Source: Catonia carolina
Taxonomy: Eukaryota > Arthropoda > Insecta > Hemiptera > Achilidae
Direction: 5' to 3'
Length of the DNA: 64,000 bases
NCBI GenBank assembly: GCA_035578175.1
Contig: JAQMRL010000003.1
Location: 88,638,469-88,702,468, forward strand
This document shows, in pieces, positions 59,373 to 64,000 of the stretch (position 1 is its first letter; every line of letters starts with the position of its first letter). Position numbers and translations under genes: made by a program. The notes below the pieces were generated by a model. It ran no database searches. It was not told where the DNA came from and saw only the letters and a list, made by a program, of their open reading frames with translations.

Positions 59373-60354
59373 AAAAATTGATGACTTAAAACGAATCGCT
59401 TAAAAGTTGTCCGCGGTTGCCATGGTTACCAAGCAGGTTGGAATGTTACTGACATGTGATTTAAAATGAAATCACGAACAACAAAACAGCGAATGGTAGG
59501 ACCACCTCAAACACTTTGACGTTAACAGAATGTTATGTAAACCATTTTAATAATGTCCGAGTTGTTTCCTATGGAACTTGTTTTCTGATATTGAGCTCCG
59601 CATTCTTTTTATACTATTGTTATCGTTTTTTTAACAATAGGATAAAGTACTACCTAAACAAACATGTCCTCTTTCATGTAATAATTAAGACCGATATAGT
59701 AAAACAAAAATAATAAAAACAAACAATTATTCCATTGACAAAAAGAGAGTTCTAACTTTTAAGGTGTACGACGGTGTATTTTTTTACAACGTTTTAACCC
59801 TTTGATGTTTTTTTTACCAAATTAATAAACGGTTTAATTAAATAACTTTTTTTAATTAAAAATAACATTTCAAAATGTATGTTCCTTTAAAAATACATAG
59901 AATGATTAATTAATTTTTTTAACGGGCAGTTTTCGGATACCTTTTGATTTTCATGTGGTTTATCAATTTTAGTACCACAAATAAATTAAAAACCAATCTG
60001 TCAAATTGCAAATATAATCATTTATTGGTAGTCAATGGTTATTACGTGACCTAATTTTTCATTGTTTGAACGTGTAAATAAATCTGAGTTTTATGCTTTG
60101 TCGAATGAGGTTTAATGTTTCAATAGCTCAGTAATGATAATTGATTGATAAGATATAATTTTGTATTTGTATAAAGTGGAATAAATAAATATTATTATTA
60201 TTATTTTTTAATGTTTTGAACCTGTATAATAAAATTTTAAAAAGGTAAATCTAATTATACATATTTAATTATGTATATCCGGTATAAACTTTTAAACTCC
60301 AAAACCAATTTTAAATGTCGTACAAATTATTCCGAAGGGATGTTTTAAACAAAA
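59373..60354. other. Unassigned sequence
   Basis: GTTGCCATGGTTAC at 59416-59429 resembles an RFX X-box (13 of 14 positions of RYYNYYATRRNRAC). ATG at 59466 opens only 17 codons. An overlapping frame to 59713 has a hydrophobic stretch but no ATG. No gene is supported. Confidence 0.4.
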
Positions 60355-60435
60355 ATTTAGTGTGAACGCTTACACGACTTTCTCTTGAAAATGTAAATAT
60401 TGAAATATAACCTATGTTTCATCATGAGTAAAGTA

Positions 60436-60478
60436 CGAGGGTAGGCTGATAAGTAATGCACACATGCTTGTAGAAGAC
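60436..60478 (+). repeat. Mariner terminal inverted repeat, left
   Basis: 43 bp, identical to the reverse complement of 61741-61783. Confidence 0.95.
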
Positions 60479-60550
60479 GAACAAAAAGAAATAGCAAGAT
60501 GGGGTAAATAACAAATTAAAGTACAAATCTTAACCTACCAAATTATCTAT

Positions 60551-61705
60551 TTATTTTTCAATATAGTCACCGTTAAGCATTACACATTTCTCCCAACGTT
60601 TAACAAGTTTTTTCATTCCGTCACTGAAAAATTCTTCCGACTTTCCTCGAACCCAGGACGCAATAGCTGCCTTCACCTCATTGTCCGAGCTGTAATGATT
60701 ACCCTTAAGGTCTCTCTTCAGTAGAGGAAAAAAATAAAAATCGCAAGGCGCAAGGTCGGGAGAATACGGAGGGTGTAAAATTGGTTGAAACTTCAGGTTT
60801 CTCAGAGCCTCTCCAGTTGCACGCGAAGTGTGTGGACGAGCATTGTCGTGTTGCAAAATTATTGGCGCCAGGTTGCCTCTAACACGACAAACTCGACGTC
60901 GGAGGTGTTTCAGAGTCTGTATATACTGAGCAGAATTTACCGTTGCCCCTCGTTCCAGATAATCAGTCACATAAACTCGGCGAGCATCCCAAAACACAGT
61001 CAAAAGAATTTTTTTTGCGGACGGTTGTGTTTTGAACTTTTTCACAACAGGAGAATGTGGATGACGATATTCAGCGCTCTGCCTTTTTTCTTCGGGATCG
61101 TAATGATGAACCCATGACTCGTCCCCCGTCACAATATTCAAAAGAAAGTCGTCTCCTTCGTCACGGTAGCGCTTCAAAAGTTGTTCACAGCATTCCAATC
61201 GACGCTGTTTATTCTCGTCTGTCAGACGGCGTGGTACCCATCGTGCACAGATTTTACGGTATCCCAATTGTTCAATAATGAAGCCAACACGTTCCTTAGA
61301 TATTCCAATTTGGTTTGCGATACGCTGTTGAGTGATTCGCCGGTCATTTTGAATCAAATCATCGATGAGTTTGCGACGATTATCGTCTGAGGCAGTGATT
61401 GGTCGTCCACTGCGTGTTTTGTCAACAATTAAGGCTTTTCCAGGTTGGCAATCACGAAATTTTATTACCCAATGATTCACAGTAGACCTATCAACAGTAT
61501 CGTCACAATAAACAGCCTTTAAACGACGATAAATCTCACTAGGATTCACTTTCTCAGCAGTTAAAAATTCGATAACAGCGCGTTGTTTAATTCTCGTTGA
61601 CATAGCACCAGAACACGACGCCATACTTCCACTACTCAAAACAAACTGAATGAAAGCAACGCCTTCAAACTGCGCAGGCTTGTAGAGGAGAAATAGTACT
61701 TCCAC
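60551..61705 (-). CDS. Mariner transposase, intact, DD34D
   Basis: Cut-and-paste transposase that binds the element's TIRs and catalyses excision and insertion at TA in the nucleus. The open frame is 384 codons. Mariner transposases are usually about 345-350 residues, so the start is more likely Met35 (61603, 350 residues) or Met28 (61624). Residues 38-170 hold the paired helix-turn-helix DNA-binding region, including DKTRSGRP at 95-102 and the WVPRRLT linker motif at 156-162. The catalytic triad is Asp195 (TGDESWVHHYDPE), Asp287 (LQHDNARPHT) and Asp322 (YSPDLAPCDFYFF), with 34 residues between the last two, the DD34D signature of mariner. The stop lies ~115 bp from the TIR edge. No frameshift or stop, no missing key residue. 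The subfamily is not assigned by eye. Confidence 0.95.
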   Translation of the reverse strand: MEVLFLLYKPAQFEGVAFIQFVLSSGSMASCSGAMSTRIKQRAVIEFLTAEKVNPSEIYRRLKAVYCDDTVDRSTVNHWVIKFRDCQPGKALIVDKTRSGRPITASDDNRRKLIDDLIQNDRRITQQRIANQIGISKERVGFIIEQLGYRKICARWVPRRLTDENKQRRLECCEQLLKRYRDEGDDFLLNIVTGDESWVHHYDPEEKRQSAEYRHPHSPVVKKFKTQPSAKKILLTVFWDARRVYVTDYLERGATVNSAQYIQTLKHLRRRVCRVRGNLAPIILQHDNARPHTSRATGEALRNLKFQPILHPPYSPDLAPCDFYFFPLLKRDLKGNHYSSDNEVKAAIASWVRGKSEEFFSDGMKKLVKRWEKCVMLNGDYIEK

Positions 61706-61740
61706 ATGCCACCAGGCGCGCTACTGAAGTTTATTTAGTT

Positions 61741-61783
61741 GTCTTCTACAAGCATGTGTGCATTACTTATCAGCCTACCCTCG
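61741..61783 (-). repeat. Mariner terminal inverted repeat, right
   Basis: 43 bp partner of the left repeat. The match breaks at the next base inward. Confidence 0.95.
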
Positions 61784-62475
61784 TATATAAAATGAAAAAA
61801 AGGAATCTAATTTTAATCATCAGTGAATCAAGCTAAATGAAAATCAATCTTTATAGAAATTAAAAATACGGAAAAATCACTTATTGACGCTAAACTAGGC
61901 TCTTTAGAAAAACATGTTTGAAACAAAAGTTGTAGGTTTCTTTATTTTCAATAATTTTAGTTATTATTTACGTCTGTTATAAAATGCATACTACGGCCTC
62001 AATCTTTAAAACAAATCCCATTTTTTCACCAATTTCAATAACCTGATTACAGAAAATTATTAACTGCTAAACTTAGAATTGTATAAAAAACATTTTAAAT
62101 AAAAAATCTAGGTAGTACTTTAATTTCTTACATATTTAACTGTAAGCTATTTATGCTTTTGCTTTAAAATGCATTATTAAGGCCACAATCTTGGGACAAC
62201 CATTTTTATCACGAGAGCACATTCCTCCTAAAAATTTCAGCAGCTTACTCTATTTTGGAAAGCATACAAAATGTAGTCAATGAGGCGATTTAAAAAAATC
62301 GTACAACCCGTTTTGAGAAAAACGGAAGAAAGTGAAAAATCGCATGAATAAACTTCTACTAGAATTGACTTCGATTTTGATGAAAATGTTCGAGTCGGGT
62401 CCCTTGGTGGACCTAACTTAAGTTTCAAGTTTCAACTTTGTACGCTATTCTGTTCTTGAAATATTTTTTCCCATA

Positions 62476-63047
62476 GATACTTATTTTAGAAGTTAATACT
62501 GTGATAAAACCTACTTGTCTATTGAAAAAATTATTCGAATATATTTGAAACTTATAATAGGTACTTACGTTAGAAGTTAGTTAAAAAGTTAGACTGTGAT
62601 AAAACCTGCTTGCCTGTACGAAAATAAATGCCTTATGTTTTCACAGAAAATTGGTCTAGAAGAAGCGAAATAATTTGTGAGATAGAACCTTTGTAAGATA
62701 ATGAACACCAGTCCAGTATGTCGTGGGTGACAAAAAGTTAATAAAACAAATTTTTGAGGGCACTAAACAATAATAGTAATAATAATTTTTTCCCCAAAAA
62801 TATTTACATATAAATTATATGTACGGTGGTCGTTAGAAACTATTAAGGGTCTCTTTAAAAAAGTAAACAGATGTCTGGGGACAATAACAAAGAAGAACAA
62901 CGATCAAACATCAGAAATAAGAGCACGGAAAAAATAAGAAAATAAGAAAATAAGAGCACGGAATGGGTTGTACAAATTGATTAATTTTATAGAAGTATGA
63001 ATCAGATTTATATGTTAGTACATCTTTTCTGGTTTTTTTTTTGTATG
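62476..63047. other. Unassigned sequence with a short direct duplication
   Basis: AGAAGTTA...ACTGTGATAAAACCT(A/G)CTTG occurs at about 62490-62520 and again at 62571-62612. Nothing else recognised. Confidence 0.5.
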
Positions 63048-63333
63048 GAATGGACGCTTTGACTCTTAAGAAACGAGAAATAAACAATATTCAAGCCTTG
63101 ACATTAAGGATACATCAACGTGTGCTAAGGATATCATGGACAGAGTGAAGGACTAACGAGGAAGTCTTACATCTCAAATACATACAGAGCTAGAATTGAT
63201 TGCCACGATAAAAAGATGCAAACTGAAGTATTTAGGCTATGTTTTGCGTGGAGAGAAATTCTATTGGCTGTGGTTAATACGCAAGGAAAAAAGCGACATA
63301 AAAGAGGGTCGGAAAACGAAGTTTTCCGAGATC
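63048..63333 (+). pseudogene. Non-LTR retrotransposon ORF2 C-terminal remnant, first part
   Basis: The plus strand reads LTLKKREINNIQALTLRIHQ, RVLRISWTE, stop, RTNEEVLHLKYIQ, then after a frameshift ELIATIKRCKLKYLGYVLRG, EKFYWLWLIRKEKSDIKEGR. It matches the order TLKK...IEAFEMW..RR.LRI.WTD...NEEVL.R ... IK.RKL.YLGHV.RG..Y.LL..I..GK...R...GR. The frame is then broken by an S1 SINE and continues after it. The element is decayed and 5' truncated. Confidence 0.8.
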
Positions 63334-63611
63334 CTGTGGTAAAGTCGTTGTCAGGAGTTAGCTGTTTAACAGCTTTAAGGGGAAAAAGGTTCCATGGTTC
63401 AAATCCTAGTAGAGATAGTTACTTTGTACGGATTTGCTTACTAGACAGTGTTTACCAGTTCAATTAATCATATACTTTCAGGAATGGTCGGTCTGAGTTT
63501 GTAAAAGACCTAATCTACACATCATATTTATCATCGTCATCTATTGTGTCATGGGATTGCTTATTGTTCTTAAAATGAACAGATTGCAACGTACACACAT
63601 TAGGGATTAAA
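63334..63611 (+). mobile_element. SINE S1, copy i, inserted in the LINE
   Basis: The head is degenerate (GATCCTGTGGTAAAGTCG), then the B box GGTTCAAATCC, the body with ~40 bp missing near 63450, and tail CACACATTAGGGATTAAAAA. LINE coding sequence lies on both sides. Confidence 0.8.
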
Positions 63612-63740
63612 AAGAAAATCCGTCGGGTCACGTATAATTACTCCTCCATGGAAGCTATTCAGACAGTAGTGCCAAAAATAAGAATTGGTGATATGATCGC
63701 AAACCTCCGAACGAAGGTGCTTCAAGAAGAAGTGAGTTAT
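63612..63740 (+). pseudogene. Non-LTR retrotransposon ORF2 C-terminal remnant, second part
   Basis: The plus strand reads KIRRVTYNYSSMEAIQTVVP, KIRIGDMIANLRTKVLQEE. It corresponds to the very C-terminal ...(L/A)F..A..K..IA.MI.NLR... end of the same LINE clade as 63048-63333. The clade-typical join GR(R/K)..SW is disrupted by the SINE. Confidence 0.7.
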
Positions 63741-63903
63741 GAACCTGGATCTTCTTCTTTGCGTACCACGTCCTTTCAGAATGTTGGTAACCGTCACAAC
63801 AATTTGAACTTTATTGGCAGCCAGTAAAAAAGTGCACTCGTATCTATAACGTACCAGTCGTCATGTTAGTTTCCTTCGACTTGAACAATGTCTATACATT
63901 TTT
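63741..63903. other. Unassigned short interval
   Basis: Nothing recognised. Confidence 0.4.
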
Positions 63904-64000
63904 ACTTTCTCTTGCCTATATGAATATATAGGAAGGAAAGTATTGTTTTCATGTCGATTTTTCGAAATCGAGTTTTCACCGGATCTATACGTTTTCAGAC
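63904..64000 (+). mobile_element. HT element copy 12, cut by the window edge
   Basis: Starts ACTTTCTCTTGCCTATATG, followed by the well-preserved GAATATATAGGAAGGAAAGT and CACCGGATCTATACG blocks. It continues beyond the window. Confidence 0.8.

Larger units (their letters stand above)
60436..61783 (-). mobile_element. Complete mariner transposon, 1348 bp
   Basis: Perfect 43 bp terminal inverted repeats at 60436-60478 and 61741-61783 (outer end CGAGGGTAGGCTGATAAGTA) are flanked by TA at 60434-60435 and 61784-61785, the mariner target duplication. One intact transposase fills the interior. Perfect TIRs and an unbroken frame suggest recent insertion and possible activity. The host sequence is HT copy 11. 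Confidence 0.95.
60355..62475 (-). mobile_element. HT element copy 11, interrupted by mariner
   Basis: The plus strand begins TTTAGTGTGAACGCTTACAC at 60355, is broken at 60434-61785 by the mariner, and resumes with TCTAATTTTAATCATCAGTG through TCTGTTCTTGAAATATTTTT near 62465. The 5' (sense) terminus is missing. Confidence 0.8.

Noticed and set aside
1..64000. CRISPR arrays, integrated viruses, LTR retrotransposons, rRNA
   Set aside because: No regularly spaced repeats, no viral or gag-pol motifs, no paired LTRs and no rRNA-like sequence seen by eye. The direct repeats at 9868/10884 are too short and flank a non-coding element.

Overview
This window looks like AT-rich, repeat-dense intergenic or deep intronic DNA from a large animal genome, most likely an arthropod and probably an insect. 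The signs are tRNA-derived SINEs, decayed jockey-type and other non-LTR retrotransposons, mariner, hAT and TTAA-targeting (piggyBac-like) elements, and long micro- and minisatellites. I found no host protein-coding gene, rRNA, convincing functional tRNA, operon or CRISPR array. The species cannot be named from the sequence alone. The only intact gene is a mariner transposase at 60551-61603/61705 on the minus strand.

Five repeat families account for much of the window. (1) A ~0.9-1.0 kb family, called HT here (hairpin-tailed), has eleven copies (35-930, 1412-2356, 9962-10883, 27614-27995, 40171-41088, 44220-44930, 49528-50414, 50848-51801, 54452-55030, 58450-59372, 60355-62475) and a twelfth starting at 63904. 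It begins ACTTTCTCTTGCC, carries a (TG)n tract, and ends with the inverted copy GGCAAGAGAAAGT followed by a GTGTGA/TCACAC hairpin and a T run. This layout resembles Helentron-associated (HINE/DINE-1-like) elements. (2) S1 is a ~330 bp SINE with tRNA-like A and B boxes (1076, 3891, 16131, 18055, 35734+36630, 46208, 46567, 48838, 63334). (3) R2 is a ~390 bp retroposon with an (AAC)n tail and 10-11 bp target-site duplications (2850, 5485, 7951, 21106, 28546, 38339, 42081, 55738, 57281). (4) S3 and S4 are shorter tRNA-headed SINEs. (5) Class II elements: an intact 1348 bp mariner, a decayed mariner, a 698 bp hAT with an 8 bp target duplication, two TTAA-flanked elements, and two other terminal-inverted-repeat (TIR) elements.

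Nesting gives a relative history. The mariner sits inside an HT copy. R2 sits inside a jockey-type reverse transcriptase reading frame. An S1 SINE splits another LINE reading frame. A 677 bp TIR element splits an S1 SINE. An HT copy is flanked by 94 bp near-identical direct repeats. Two pairs of HT copies lie tail-to-tail with ~0.4-0.5 kb spacers, so read-through transcripts could form long double-stranded RNA.

The main candidate for an under-described system is the HT family. Its classification is an inference from structure. The stretches between repeats are AT-rich and show nothing I can support as a gene.
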